From assembly GCA_934358955.1 (NCBI GenBank), contig CAKRLC010000008.1, forward strand, positions 1 through 41,918: a DNA stretch of 41,918 nucleotides. Reading direction: 5' to 3'. Source of the DNA: an uncultured Roseburia sp. Lineage in GTDB: Bacteria > Bacillota > Clostridia > Lachnospirales > Lachnospiraceae. Shown here piece by piece: positions 25,806 through 35,142 of the stretch. The notes under the pieces are model-generated. The model made no database searches, was not told the DNA's origin, and worked only from the letters and a program-made list of their open reading frames with translations. Numbering within the stretch: position 1 is the first letter of the stretch; each line of letters opens with the position of its first letter. The position numbers were made by a program, and so were the translations under genes.

Positions 25806-25946
25806 ATGAAACACGTGAAAACATTAAATACTAGAAAATTACAGAACACAGTTAAAAAAGGCGGATGTGGCGAATGCCAGACTTCTTGTCAGTCTGCTTG
25901 TAAGACATCTTGTACAGTAGGAAATCAGACCTGCGAGAACAAATAA
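25806..25946 (+). CDS. scfA: SCIFF ribosomally synthesised peptide precursor (six cysteines)
   Basis: A 46-residue precursor of the SCIFF family (six cysteines in forty-five residues), substrate of the radical SAM maturase encoded next. The N-terminal half (MKHVKTLNTRKLQNTVKKGG) is the leader; the C-terminal half has six cysteines at regular spacing (GGCGEC, SCQSAC, TSC, TC). In the studied SCIFF peptide the maturase makes a Cys-Thr thioether bond, and threonines stand between cysteines here (QTSC, KTSC). AAAGGAGA 7 nt upstream gives a strong ribosome site. The family is among the most widely kept RiPPs of Clostridia, yet its biological role is unknown. Confidence 0.93.
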   Translation: MKHVKTLNTRKLQNTVKKGGCGECQTSCQSACKTSCTVGNQTCENK

Positions 25947-25983
25947 GTTTTTGTTGTACAGAATCTAAGTGAATATGGACCTT

Positions 25984-26020
25984 TACAAACGACCGTTCGC
26001 GTTGCGTGCGGTCATTTGTA
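25984..26020 (+). other. Stem-loop between the SCIFF gene and its maturase gene
   Basis: TACAAACGACCG pairs with CGGTCATTTGTA (one mismatch) around a 13-nt loop, followed by the short T stretch CGTTTT. It probably acts as a partial terminator or stability hairpin, so that the peptide is made in excess over the enzyme. The rest of the 204-nt gap has no other clear signal. Confidence 0.5.
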
Positions 26021-26150
26021 CGTTTTATGGCTATTCTGAAAATTTAATGGAAAAGACATATAATTAGACAGATTCACAGATGATTTAACACAATAATTAA
26101 TAAAAAGAAGAATTTGTAAGAATATTTTTAGAAAGTGAGGAAATATTATA

Positions 26151-27527
26151 GTGGTTCATCAGTATAAGAACAACGGCTATGATATTGTTCTGGATGTAAA
26201 CAGTGGAGCAATCCATGTAGTGGACGATGTAACATACGATGTCATAGAAATGTATGCTGCGCGCGAAAATGTAGAAGATACTTCCGCAGAAGAGATCGTT
26301 CATGCTTTATCAGAAAAGTATGGAAAAGAAGAAGTTGAGGAAGCAATCGAGGAAGTTCAGACATTAATAAAAGAGGAGGAGCTTTTCACAAAGGATACTT
26401 ATGAAGGCTATATGATGGATTTTAAGAAGCGTCCTACCGTTGTAAAAGCACTCTGCTTACATATTGCACATGATTGCAATCTTGCCTGTCGTTACTGCTT
26501 TGCAGAAGAAGGCGAATATCATGGAAGAAGGGCATTAATGTCCTTTGAGACAGGAAAGAAAGCGTTGGATTTCCTGATCGCCAATTCCGGTAACAGAAGA
26601 AATCTTGAGGTAGACTTCTTTGGAGGAGAACCTCTTATGAACTGGCAGGTTGTAAAAGACCTGGTAGCATACGGAAGAGAACAGGAGAAGATCCATAATA
26701 AGAATTTCCGTTTTACACTGACGACAAATGGTGTACTCTTAAATGACGAGATCATGGAATTTGCGAACAAAGAGATGGGAAATGTCGTTTTAAGTATCGA
26801 CGGAAGAAAAGAAGTACACGATCATATGAGACCGTTCCGTAAGGGCGCAGGAAGCTATGATCTGATCGTACCGAAGTTCCAACAGTTTGCAGAGAGCCGT
26901 AATCAGGACAAGTATTATGTGAGAGGTACCTTTACACATGAGAATCTTGATTTTTCAGAGGATGTACTTCATCTGGCAGACCTTGGATTCAAGCAGATTT
27001 CTGTTGAGCCGGTTGTAGCCCAGCCTACAGAGGATTATGCGATCCGCGAAGAAGACCTGCCACAGCTTTTTGAAGAATACGATAAGCTTGCTGCAGAGAT
27101 GGTAAAGAGACATAAAAATGGAAATGATTTTAATTTCTTCCATTTTATGATAGATCTGGAAGGTGGACCTTGTGTCGCAAAACGTCTTTCAGGATGTGGT
27201 TCAGGAACAGAATATCTGGCAGTCACTCCTTGGGGAGATTTCTATCCATGCCATCAGTTTGTAGGTAATGAAGATTTTCTTCTCGGAAATGTAGACGAAG
27301 GAATCAAACGTCAGGATATCTGTGATGAATTTAAATGCTGTAATGTTTATGCAAAAGAAAAATGCCGCAACTGCTTTGCAAAATTCTACTGCAGCGGTGG
27401 ATGTGCAGCAAACTCCTACAACTTCCATGGCGACATCCATAATGCTTATGACATCGGATGTGCACTCCAGAAAAAGCGTATTGAATGCGCGATCATGATT
27501 AAGGCAGCAGAGGCTGACAACGAATAA
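26151..27527 (+). CDS. scfB: SCIFF radical SAM maturase (thioether-forming, SPASM domain)
   Basis: Radical SAM enzyme of 458 residues that forms thioether cross-links in the SCIFF peptide. An N-terminal peptide-recognition region (residues 1-90) precedes the SAM cluster motif CNLACRYC (Cys109, Cys113, Cys116). Further motifs are FFGGEPLMNW and LTTNGVLL. The SPASM region near the C terminus is cysteine-rich (LSGCGSGTEYLAVTPWGDFYPC, CRNCFAKFYCSGGC, then IGC and IEC) and would hold two auxiliary Fe-S clusters. The start is GTG with GTGAGG upstream. It is followed after 16 nt by secDF, the usual neighbour in Clostridia. Confidence 0.95.
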   Translation: MVHQYKNNGYDIVLDVNSGAIHVVDDVTYDVIEMYAARENVEDTSAEEIVHALSEKYGKEEVEEAIEEVQTLIKEEELFTKDTYEGYMMDFKKRPTVVKALCLHIAHDCNLACRYCFAEEGEYHGRRALMSFETGKKALDFLIANSGNRRNLEVDFFGGEPLMNWQVVKDLVAYGREQEKIHNKNFRFTLTTNGVLLNDEIMEFANKEMGNVVLSIDGRKEVHDHMRPFRKGAGSYDLIVPKFQQFAESRNQDKYYVRGTFTHENLDFSEDVLHLADLGFKQISVEPVVAQPTEDYAIREEDLPQLFEEYDKLAAEMVKRHKNGNDFNFFHFMIDLEGGPCVAKRLSGCGSGTEYLAVTPWGDFYPCHQFVGNEDFLLGNVDEGIKRQDICDEFKCCNVYAKEKCRNCFAKFYCSGGCAANSYNFHGDIHNAYDIGCALQKKRIECAIMIKAAEADNE

Positions 27528-27543
27528 CAGAAAGGCAAAGACA

Positions 27544-29700
27544 ATGAAGAAGAGTAAAGCAGCAGTCATAATGGCATTTATTCTTGCAGCATTAGTGGGA
27601 TTAGGCTATTATGCGTCAATCATTCTTTCTTCTACCGGTGTGGGAGAAACAATGTCCATACCACTTGGACTTGATCTGTCCGGTGGTGTATCGATCACAT
27701 ATCAGGTCATGGATGAGAATCCAAGTGCCGAAGATATGAATGATACCATTTATAAGCTCCAGAAACGTGTGGAGAGCTATAGTACAGAAGCAACTGTTTA
27801 CCAGGTTGGAGATGACCGAATCACAGTTGAGATTCCTGGTGTACAGGATGCTAACCAGATCTTAGAGGATCTTGGTAACCCTGGTTCCTTAGAGTTCCAG
27901 CTTCCTGACGGTTCCGTATTTATGACAGGTGATATGGTAGAGGATGCACAGGCAGCTACTACAACAGACAAATACGGTAACAAGGCGTATATCGTTTCCC
28001 TGAAATTAAACGATGAGGGAGCAAAAGTATTTGGTGAAGTTACATCCGAGAATATCGGAAACAGACTTCCAATCGTATATGATGGAGAAACCATCAGTTA
28101 TCCGGAAGTACAGAGTGCGATCACTGGCGGTGAGGCACAGATTACAGGTATGTCTACATTTGAACAGGCAGATACACTTGCAACACAGATCCGTATCGGT
28201 TCCCTGTCCTTACAGCTTTCCGAGTTAGAGTCCTCCGTTGTAGGAGCACAGCTCGGCAGCCAGGCAATCGAATCCAGCTTAAAAGCAGGTGCGATCGGTC
28301 TTGTGATTGTTATGGTATTCATGATCGTGATGTATGCAGTTCCTGGTATTGCAGCATCCCTTGCGCTTGCTATTTATACAACTTTAGTGATTGCAACATT
28401 ATACTTATTTGAAATTACACTGACTTTACCTGGTATCGCAGGTATTATCCTTGGTATCGGTATGGCAGTAGATGCGAACGTTATCGTATTCTCACGTATC
28501 CGTGAAGAGATCGCAACAGGAAAATCCGTACAGACTTCTATGAAGATCGGTTTCCAGAAAGCGATGTCTGCTATTTTAGATGGTAATATTACAACACTCA
28601 TCGCAGCGGTTGTATTAATGGCACTTGGTTCCGGTACGGTTAAGGGCTTTGCTTATACATTAATGATCGGTATCATCCTTTCCATGTTCACCGCTATGGT
28701 TGTAACAAGATGGATCCTCTACTCTATGTATGCATTAGGTCTGAAGAATGAGAAGTTCTATGGACGTGCAAAAGAGAGAAAGAGCATCAACTTCATTGGA
28801 AAGAAAGCAATCTTCTTTGCACTTTCCGGTATCGTGATCGCAGCAGGTCTGATCGGTATGGGTGTTCATAAGTCATCTGAAGGAAAGGCGTTAAACTACG
28901 GACTGGATTTCATGGGTGGTACATCCACAACAGCTGATTTTGGCAAGGAAATGACGATTGAAGATATTGAGAAAGACATCGTTCCTTATGTAGAAGAGAT
29001 TACAGGTGACTCTGATGTTCAGGCAAATAAAGTCGAAGGAACAACCCAGGTTACAATCAAGACACGTACCTTGTCTCTGGATGAACGTCAGCAGTTAGAA
29101 ACAGTATTGACAGATAATTTTGCAATTGATGCATCTACCATTACTTCCCAGAGTATCAGTTCCACGATCAGTGGTGAGATGCGTACTGATGCACTGAAAG
29201 CAGTGATCGTAGCATGTATTTTCATGCTGCTCTACATCTGGTTCCGTTTCAAGGATATCAGATTTGCAACAAGTGCGATCCTTGCACTTGTTCATGACGT
29301 ACTGGTTGTATTAACTGTTTATGCACTGCTCCGCATCTCTGTTGGCAACACATTTATCGCATGTATGCTGACAATCATTGGTTACTCAGTCAACGACACG
29401 ATCGTTATCTTTGACCGTATCCGTGAGAACATGGCAGGCATGGCTTCCAAACAGACACCGGAGGTTCTTGCAGAGGTTGCAAACCGAAGCCTGACACAGA
29501 CATTATCCAGAAGTATCAATACTTCCATTACAACCTTTATCATGGTAGTGATGCTTTACATCTTAGGTGTTTCAAGTATCCGTGAATTTGCCCTTCCATT
29601 AATGGCTGGTCTGATCTGTGGTGCTTATTCTTCTATCTGTATCGCAACAGAACTCTGGTATGTAATGAAAGTTCATCTTGGAAAAAAGAAAGTAAAATAA
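27544..29700 (+). CDS. secDF: Protein translocase subunit SecDF (fused SecD and SecF)
   Basis: Fused SecD-SecF of 718 residues, which uses the proton gradient to help Sec export from the outer face. The SecD half (about 1-400) has GLDLSGGVSITYQV, the first periplasmic-type P1 domain and GMAVDANVIVFSRIREE. The SecF half (about 420-718) has LNYGLDFMGGTSTTADF and GYSVNDTIVIFDRIRENM. Each half has six membrane segments. The gene is 16 nt after the SCIFF maturase; in many Clostridia SecDF is linked to SCIFF, which suggests that SCIFF might be exported or influence export. This link is genomic context only. A strong terminator follows. Confidence 0.96.
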   Translation: MKKSKAAVIMAFILAALVGLGYYASIILSSTGVGETMSIPLGLDLSGGVSITYQVMDENPSAEDMNDTIYKLQKRVESYSTEATVYQVGDDRITVEIPGVQDANQILEDLGNPGSLEFQLPDGSVFMTGDMVEDAQAATTTDKYGNKAYIVSLKLNDEGAKVFGEVTSENIGNRLPIVYDGETISYPEVQSAITGGEAQITGMSTFEQADTLATQIRIGSLSLQLSELESSVVGAQLGSQAIESSLKAGAIGLVIVMVFMIVMYAVPGIAASLALAIYTTLVIATLYLFEITLTLPGIAGIILGIGMAVDANVIVFSRIREEIATGKSVQTSMKIGFQKAMSAILDGNITTLIAAVVLMALGSGTVKGFAYTLMIGIILSMFTAMVVTRWILYSMYALGLKNEKFYGRAKERKSINFIGKKAIFFALSGIVIAAGLIGMGVHKSSEGKALNYGLDFMGGTSTTADFGKEMTIEDIEKDIVPYVEEITGDSDVQANKVEGTTQVTIKTRTLSLDERQQLETVLTDNFAIDASTITSQSISSTISGEMRTDALKAVIVACIFMLLYIWFRFKDIRFATSAILALVHDVLVVLTVYALLRISVGNTFIACMLTIIGYSVNDTIVIFDRIRENMAGMASKQTPEVLAEVANRSLTQTLSRSINTSITTFIMVVMLYILGVSSIREFALPLMAGLICGAYSSICIATELWYVMKVHLGKKKVK

Positions 29701-29728
29701 GATTTAACGAAAAAAATCATAAAAAAGC

Positions 29729-29778
29729 AAATACCAACAAAGATCCGGTCTTATTGCCGGTCTCTGTTGGTATTCTTT
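29729..29778 (+). terminator. Intrinsic terminator after secDF
   Basis: AATACCAACA(A)AGA and TCTCTGTTGGTATT pair, with CCGG/CCGG inside, followed by CTTT. It closes the SCIFF-secDF operon just before element copy C. Confidence 0.85.
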
Positions 29779-29786
29779 ATATAACC

Positions 29787-30023
29787 GGATTTGGGTGTCA
29801 ACAAAGATCTTCATGTAAGTTTATGATGGCAGATTGCACAAAAAAATATTGCAAGTTTCATTGTGCAAACATTTCGATAAGCCTCTGAAAGCGTGAATCG
29901 TGTTCAGCAGGGGCTTCCACGCTTCATGAGTCTTATCTCCATTGCACAAAGAGAAACTTTCCATATTTTTTTGTGCAATCTGCCAATAAAGGTTATGAAG
30001 CAGAGATTTTGACATCCGAATCT
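29787..30023 (-). repeat. Structured intergenic element, copy C (complete, inverted)
   Basis: A full-length copy of about 237 bp in the opposite direction to copy A. Its ends are GGATTTGGGTGTCA and TGACATCCGAATC. The internal stem pairs AGATTGCACAAAAAAATAT with its complement before TTTGTGCAATCT, then GTTTC/GAAAC and TTGTGCAA/TTGCACAA around a core nearly identical to that of copy A. In the core the first GAAGCGTG partner is CACGATTC, one change from A, but a second CACGCTTT is available. CCTCTG has become CCCCTG, leaving a mismatch with CAGAGG. No target-site duplication was found. Confidence 0.82.
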
Positions 30024-30063
30024 TTTACAGAACAGAATGAGCTTTTGTGGAAAGGAGAGAACG

Positions 30064-30348
30064 ATGAAAATTTGCATACTATATCTGGTCGTAATGAATC
30101 TGATCGGCCTTGCAGTTATGGGAATTGATAAGAGCAGGGCAAAACGGCATGCATGGCGCATTTCAGAGCATATGCTGTTTTTGGTGAGCCTGATCGGAGG
30201 CAGCGTTGGAACATGGGCAGGTATGTATCTGTTCCATCATAAAACAAAACACTGGTATTTTGTCATCGGGATGCCATTGATCCTTGTGGTGCAGATCTGT
30301 ATTGCAGGTTATCTGTATAGCCGGTTTTATGGTATTATGGGACTGTAA
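30064..30348 (+). CDS. DUF1294 family small membrane protein
   Basis: A 94-residue protein with three to four hydrophobic stretches and the DUF1294 signature GIDKSRAKRHAWRISEHMLFLVSLIGGSVGTWAGMYLFHHKTKHWYF (in order; the invariant KxxAxxxxWRI and HKTKH parts are present). Its function is unknown. ATG 30064 is chosen with GGAAAGGAGAG upstream. It lies directly downstream of element copy C, which may contain its upstream control region. A single gene, followed by the glyA promoter region. Confidence 0.9.
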   Translation: MKICILYLVVMNLIGLAVMGIDKSRAKRHAWRISEHMLFLVSLIGGSVGTWAGMYLFHHKTKHWYFVIGMPLILVVQICIAGYLYSRFYGIMGL

Positions 30349-30474
30349 GATAAAATATTTATTTATCCAGACTCGGTATCATAGAAAAAATGTACAGAAG
30401 TGAAATATCAGAAATAACCGGAGAAAAGTTATAAGAGTTATTAGAAATAGATATAAAGAAGTCCTGTTTAGGAA

Positions 30475-30503
30475 TTGATTCTAAGAAAAAACTACATTAT
30501 AAT
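30475..30503 (+). promoter_or_regulatory. Promoter of glyA
   Basis: TTGATT at 30475-30480 and TATAAT at 30498-30503 are separated by exactly 17 nt, 33 nt before the glyA start codon. Confidence 0.75.
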
Positions 30504-30535
30504 GCATTATAAATACACAGACGAGGAGGAAAATT

Positions 30536-31774
30536 ATGTATACATTAGAAGATATTCAGGCAGTAGATCCGCAGATCGCACAGGCGATCACAGACGAATT
30601 TGACAGACAGAACAGTCATATTGAGCTGATCGCATCCGAAAACTGGGTAAGTCCGGCAGTGATGTCTGCAATGGGAAGTGTTCTGACCAATAAATATGCA
30701 GAAGGTTATCCGGGAAAGAGATACTACGGTGGTTGCGACTGTGTAGATGTTGTAGAGGATCTTGCAAGAGAGCGTGCAAAAGAATTATTTGGCTGTGAAT
30801 ATGCCAATGTCCAGCCACATTCCGGTGCGCAGGCAAATATGGCAGTGCAGTTTGCTGTCTTAGAGCCTGGAGATACGATCATGGGAATGAACTTAGACCA
30901 CGGCGGACATCTGACACATGGTTCACCTGTGAATTTCTCCGGAAAATATTTCCACGTTGTGCCTTACGGCGTCAATGATGAAGGTTTTATTGATTATGAC
31001 AAGGTAATGGAACTCGCCATGGAGAACAAACCGAAAATGATCATTGCAGGAGCTTCCGCTTATGCAAGAACGATTGATTTCAAAAAATTCCGTGAGATCG
31101 CTGATGCATGTGGTGCAGTATTAATGGTAGATATGGCACATATTGCAGGTCTTGTTGCAGCAGGTCTTCATCCAAGCCCAATTCCATATGCAGATGTTGT
31201 TACGACAACAACACATAAGACACTCCGTGGACCAAGAGGCGGTATGATCTTAAGCAGCCAGGAAGTGGCAGATAAGTATAACTTTAATAAAGCAATTTTC
31301 CCTGGAACACAGGGCGGACCTTTAATGCATGTGATCGCAGCAAAGGCAGTCTGCTTTAAAGAAGCTTTACAGCCGGAATTTAAAGTATACCAGCAGAATA
31401 TTGTAGACAATGCACAGGCACTCTGCAAAGGATTAATGAACCGCGGTATCAAGATCGTATCCGGAGGAACAGACAATCATCTTATGCTTGTTGATCTTAC
31501 AAACTATGACCTTACCGGAAAAGCGCTTGAAAAATTACTGGATTCCGTAAATATTACCTGCAATAAAAATACGATCCCGAATGATCCAAAGTCCCCATTT
31601 GTAACAAGTGGTGTACGTCTTGGAACACCGGCTGTCACATCCAGAGGTCTCAATACCGAAGATATGGATCAGATCGCAGAAGCAATCGCGCTTATGATCA
31701 AAGAAGGTGAACCGGCCGCAGATAAGGCAAGGGCGATCGTGAAAGCATTGACAGATAAGTATCCATTAAAGTAA
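30536..31774 (+). CDS. glyA: Serine hydroxymethyltransferase
   Basis: PLP enzyme that converts serine and tetrahydrofolate to glycine and methylene-tetrahydrofolate, supplying one-carbon units. The 412-residue protein has the standard SHMT motifs: [64 protein letters not shown] and [13 protein letters not shown] with the PLP lysine at about residue 228. AGGAGGA is the ribosome site and a good promoter lies upstream. It is a single gene; the downstream region holds element copy D, which may also take part in transcription termination. Confidence 0.97.
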   Translation: MYTLEDIQAVDPQIAQAITDEFDRQNSHIELIASENWVSPAVMSAMGSVLTNKYAEGYPGKRYYGGCDCVDVVEDLARERAKELFGCEYANVQPHSGAQANMAVQFAVLEPGDTIMGMNLDHGGHLTHGSPVNFSGKYFHVVPYGVNDEGFIDYDKVMELAMENKPKMIIAGASAYARTIDFKKFREIADACGAVLMVDMAHIAGLVAAGLHPSPIPYADVVTTTTHKTLRGPRGGMILSSQEVADKYNFNKAIFPGTQGGPLMHVIAAKAVCFKEALQPEFKVYQQNIVDNAQALCKGLMNRGIKIVSGGTDNHLMLVDLTNYDLTGKALEKLLDSVNITCNKNTIPNDPKSPFVTSGVRLGTPAVTSRGLNTEDMDQIAEAIALMIKEGEPAADKARAIVKALTDKYPLK

Positions 31775-31794
31775 AGAAAAATGGCTGACTCGAC

Positions 31795-31982
31795 AGGTTG
31801 TGTCGACAGCTCAAACATAAAAAATCGTCCAGATTTCATTGTGCAAGGCACTTCGATGAGCCTTTGAAAGCGAGAAGCGTGTTCAGCAGAGGCTTCCACG
31901 CTTCTTAAGTCTCATCTCCGTTGCACAAAGAGAAACCTGGACGATTTTTTATGTTTGAGCTGTCCAATACAGGTTACGGAGG
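31795..31982 (-). repeat. Structured intergenic element, copy D (core kept, arms replaced)
   Basis: The core (GGAGATGAGACTTAAGAAGC on the minus strand, then GCCTCTGCTGAACACGC) matches copies A and C. Part of the right flank (CCAATACAGGTTACGGAG at 31964-31981) matches the complement of the left flank of A. The stem arms are different: a perfect 28-bp inverted repeat at 31805-31832 and 31937-31964 (arms begin GACAGCTCAAACATAA) takes the place of the CTTGCACAAAAAAATAT arms. GATAAG/CTTATC of A is GATGAG/CTCATC here, a compensated change. The ends with GTGTCAAAAG are not recognisable. It follows glyA by 20 nt. Confidence 0.82.
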
Positions 31983-32070
31983 CTATATTTTATTTTGTAA
32001 TGTGGTCATTTGATTTCTTTCGTTTTCACTCCTTTAAAGCAGACCGTATTATTTGCAGCAGTATGTAAAA

Positions 32071-32142
32071 ATGTTGCATTTTATTTCTGATATGTTGCAC
32101 TGTTCAAAAAACGGTTGAAAAGCGTTTTGCATACGTTATAAT
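32071..32142 (+). promoter_or_regulatory. galK promoter with upstream direct repeats and a candidate operator
   Basis: TTGAAA at 32115-32120 and TATAAT at 32137-32142 are 16 nt apart. AAAACG (32108-32113) and CGTTTT (32123-32128) form an inverted repeat across the -35 box, a possible repressor site. Two copies of ATGTTGCA at 32071 and 32092, 21 bp apart (two helical turns), lie just upstream, as expected for an activator such as an AraC-type protein. No regulator gene is adjacent. Confidence 0.55.
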
Positions 32143-32231
32143 GAGATTACAGACGTTGGTCAAAGGGCCTGCATGGGAAAGTGCAGACGGCGAAAATGAT
32201 TCAAAGAGAACAAGAAAACAGGAGGTTTTTT

Positions 32232-33401
32232 ATGATCTGGGAAAATGTACTTGCAAAATTTAAAGAGTTATTCGGAGATGAGGGAGAGATCGGTGTATAC
32301 TTCGCACCGGGTCGTGTGAATATGATCGGGGAACACACAGATTATAACGGAGGTCACGTATTTCCATGTGCACTTACCATCGGAACTTACGGTGTTGCAA
32401 GAAAAAGAGCGGATAAAAAATTACGCTTTTATTCCATGAATTTTGAACAGCTTGGCGTTTTAGAATCCTCTGTAGAAGGCTTAAAACCGGAAAAAGAAGC
32501 AGACTGGACAAATTACCCGAAGGGTGTTATGTGGGCATTTGGAGAAAAAGGAATGAAAGTGGAGCAAGGTATGGATCTTGTTCTTTTTGGAAATATTCCA
32601 AATGGCTCCGGACTTTCTTCTTCTGCATCTGTTGAAGTACTGACAGGATACATTTTAAAAGATATGTTTGGTTTTGATGTGACAAACCAGGATTTGGCAC
32701 TGATCGGTCAGTATTCTGAGAATAAATTTAATGGGGTAAACTGCGGAATCATGGATCAGTTTGCAATCGCTATGGGCAAAGCCGGTCATGCGATTTTCTT
32801 AGATACCGCAACTTTAAAATATGAGTATGCTCCGATCAAATTAGAGAATGCGAAGATCGTTATTTCCTGCAGCAATAAGAAACGTGGACTTGGTGATTCT
32901 AAATATAACGAGAGAAGAAGTGAATGTGAGACAGCACTTGCAGAATTACAGCAGGTTGTAAAAATCAATTCTCTTGGTGAACTGACAGAAGAACAGTTTG
33001 AACAGTACAAAGATGCGATCAAGGATCCGGTGCGAGTAAAACGTGCAAGACATGCAGTTTATGAGAACCAGAGAACGATCAAAGCAGTAGAAGCTTTACA
33101 GAACAATGATGTCGCATTATTCGGACAGCTGATGAATGCATCTCATGTATCATTACGTGATGATTATGAAGTAACAGGAATCGAACTGGATACCCTGGTA
33201 GAAGAAGCATGGAAGATCGATGGCGTGATCGGTTCCCGTATGACAGGAGCAGGTTTTGGTGGATGTACGGTAAGTATTGTAAAAGATGATGCTGTAGATG
33301 CGTTTATTGAAAAAGTAGGTGCAGCATACAAAGATAAGATTGGCTACGCTGCTGATTTCTATGTAGTTGAGATTGGTGATGGCCCTGTAAAACTTGCTTA
33401 A
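32232..33401 (+). CDS. galK: Galactokinase
   Basis: Phosphorylates galactose to galactose 1-phosphate, the first step of the Leloir pathway. The 389-residue GHMP kinase has the galactokinase signature FAPGRVNMIGEHTDYNGGHVFP near the N terminus, the ATP loop NGSGLSSSASVEV, CGIMDQFAIAMGKAGHAI, and the C-terminal MTGAGFGGCTVSIV. ATG 32232 has a perfect GGAGG at 32221; the open frame begins at 32181 but its first residues are unlikely. It is followed 90 nt later by galT, the next enzyme. No galE or sugar transporter is in the window. Confidence 0.95.
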   Translation: MIWENVLAKFKELFGDEGEIGVYFAPGRVNMIGEHTDYNGGHVFPCALTIGTYGVARKRADKKLRFYSMNFEQLGVLESSVEGLKPEKEADWTNYPKGVMWAFGEKGMKVEQGMDLVLFGNIPNGSGLSSSASVEVLTGYILKDMFGFDVTNQDLALIGQYSENKFNGVNCGIMDQFAIAMGKAGHAIFLDTATLKYEYAPIKLENAKIVISCSNKKRGLGDSKYNERRSECETALAELQQVVKINSLGELTEEQFEQYKDAIKDPVRVKRARHAVYENQRTIKAVEALQNNDVALFGQLMNASHVSLRDDYEVTGIELDTLVEEAWKIDGVIGSRMTGAGFGGCTVSIVKDDAVDAFIEKVGAAYKDKIGYAADFYVVEIGDGPVKLA

Positions 33402-33491
33402 TGATGAGATTAGGTGATGGTAGGACTCACAAAATTTAAAAAGTGGGTTGTGCAACGATCCAGGTGATTCTATAAGAAAGAGGATAAGACA

Positions 33492-35054
33492 ATGATTCAG
33501 GAAAGAATTTTAGAATTAACAGAATATGGTCTTGTAACGGGACTGATCGAACCGGAAGATAAGAGATTTACAATAAACCGTCTGCTGGAACTTTTCCATC
33601 TGGACGAGCTGGAAGATGAAGTGGCAGCTGCTTATGCATCAAGAACTCCGATGACACAGAAAACGGCAGAAGACGCATTAGAAGGTATTTTAAAAGAAAT
33701 GCTTGATTATGCAGCGGAAAACGGATTTATACCGGAAGATACGATTACATACAGGGATCTGTTTGATACAAAGATCATGAGCATGCTTGTACCAAGACCA
33801 AGTGAAGTGATCCGGAAATTTAGAGGACTTTATGAGAACAGTCCAAAAGACGCAACCGATTATTTTTATAAATTAAGCCAGGATACAGATTATATCCGCA
33901 GATACCGTATTAAAAAAGATCTGAAATGGACTGCAGATACAGAATATGGAACGATTGATATTACGGTTAATCTTTCCAAACCGGAGAAAGATCCAAAGGC
34001 GATCGCAGCAGCTAAGCTTGCAAAACAGAGTGGATATCCGAAATGCCTTCTTTGCAAGGAAAACGAAGGTTATGCAGGACGTATCAATCATCCGGCAAGA
34101 CAGAACCACAGAATTATTCCTGTGACGATCAACCACAGTGACTGGTTCTTCCAGTATTCACCTTATGTATATTATAACGAGCACTGCATTGTTTTTAATG
34201 CAGAGCATACACCGATGAAAATCGAAAAGGCAACATTTGGAAAGCTGTTAGATTTCGTAGAGCAGTTCCCACATTACTTTGTTGGTTCGAATGCAGATCT
34301 GCCGATCGTTGGCGGTTCTATTTTAAGCCATGATCATTTCCAGGGCGGACATTATGAATTCGCCATGGCAAAGGCACCGATCGAAAAAGAAATCACTTTC
34401 AAAGGATTTGAAGATGTGAAAGCCGGTATTGTAAAATGGCCGATGTCCGTGATCCGTATCAGTGCACCTCAGAAGGAACGCCTGATCGAGCTGGCAGACA
34501 AGATCCTGCTTGCATGGAGAGGTTATACGGATGAAGATGCATTTATTTTTGCAGAGACAGATGGAGAACCACATAATACGATCACACCGATCGCGAGAAA
34601 ACGTGGGGAACAGTATGAGTTAGACCTTGTACTCCGCAACAATATCACAACCGAAGAGCATCCACTTGGTGTATATCATCCACATGCAAAGCTGCATCAT
34701 ATCAAGAAAGAAAATATCGGATTGATCGAGGTTATGGGTTTGGCAGTTCTTCCGGCAAGATTAAAGGAAGAAATGGCAGCATTAGAACAGGCTCTTTTAG
34801 ACGGGGATAATCTCCGTAAAGATGAGATGCTTAGCAAACATGCAGACTGGGTAGAAGGATTTTTACCAAAATACGGATTTACAGTTGGAGCCGGATTAGA
34901 TGGGGAAATATCTGATGAAGAACTGCATGCCATTGTCCAGAAAGAAATCGGACTGGTATTTAAGGAAGTCCTGATTGATGCAGGTGTATACAAATGTACA
35001 GAAGAAGGAAGAAAAGCGTTTGAAAAATTTGTAGACAGCGTGAATGAAGACTAA
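33492..35054 (+). CDS. galT: UDP-glucose--hexose-1-phosphate uridylyltransferase, class II
   Basis: Exchanges UMP between UDP-glucose and galactose 1-phosphate, the second Leloir step. The 520-residue product is of the long class II type common in Firmicutes, not the shorter E. coli type: NRLLELFHLDELE near the N terminus, PKCLLCKENEGYAGR, HPARQNHRIIP, EHCIVFNAEHTPM and GGSILSHDHFQGGHYEF. The ribosome site is AAGAAAGAGGATAAG. It forms an operon with galK and is ended by a terminator-like hairpin at 35143. Together the two convert galactose to UDP-galactose and glucose 1-phosphate. Confidence 0.95.
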   Translation: MIQERILELTEYGLVTGLIEPEDKRFTINRLLELFHLDELEDEVAAAYASRTPMTQKTAEDALEGILKEMLDYAAENGFIPEDTITYRDLFDTKIMSMLVPRPSEVIRKFRGLYENSPKDATDYFYKLSQDTDYIRRYRIKKDLKWTADTEYGTIDITVNLSKPEKDPKAIAAAKLAKQSGYPKCLLCKENEGYAGRINHPARQNHRIIPVTINHSDWFFQYSPYVYYNEHCIVFNAEHTPMKIEKATFGKLLDFVEQFPHYFVGSNADLPIVGGSILSHDHFQGGHYEFAMAKAPIEKEITFKGFEDVKAGIVKWPMSVIRISAPQKERLIELADKILLAWRGYTDEDAFIFAETDGEPHNTITPIARKRGEQYELDLVLRNNITTEEHPLGVYHPHAKLHHIKKENIGLIEVMGLAVLPARLKEEMAALEQALLDGDNLRKDEMLSKHADWVEGFLPKYGFTVGAGLDGEISDEELHAIVQKEIGLVFKEVLIDAGVYKCTEEGRKAFEKFVDSVNED

Positions 35055-35142
35055 AAAAAGACCATGCATTTGGTGATCGGGATATCGAATGCACAGAGTC
35101 GAAAAGTTATGAAAAAGGTATAAGGAAATGAAAAACGGAAAG

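Noticed and set aside
25947..26150. Second small cysteine-rich peptide gene next to SCIFF
   Set aside because: No open frame with a ribosome site in the gap; it holds only a hairpin and the maturase start region.
31793..31975. ACAGGTT direct repeats around element copy D as a target-site duplication
   Set aside because: The right copy belongs to a flank shared with element copy A (CCAATA-AGGTTACGGAG), so the match is not a clean duplication.
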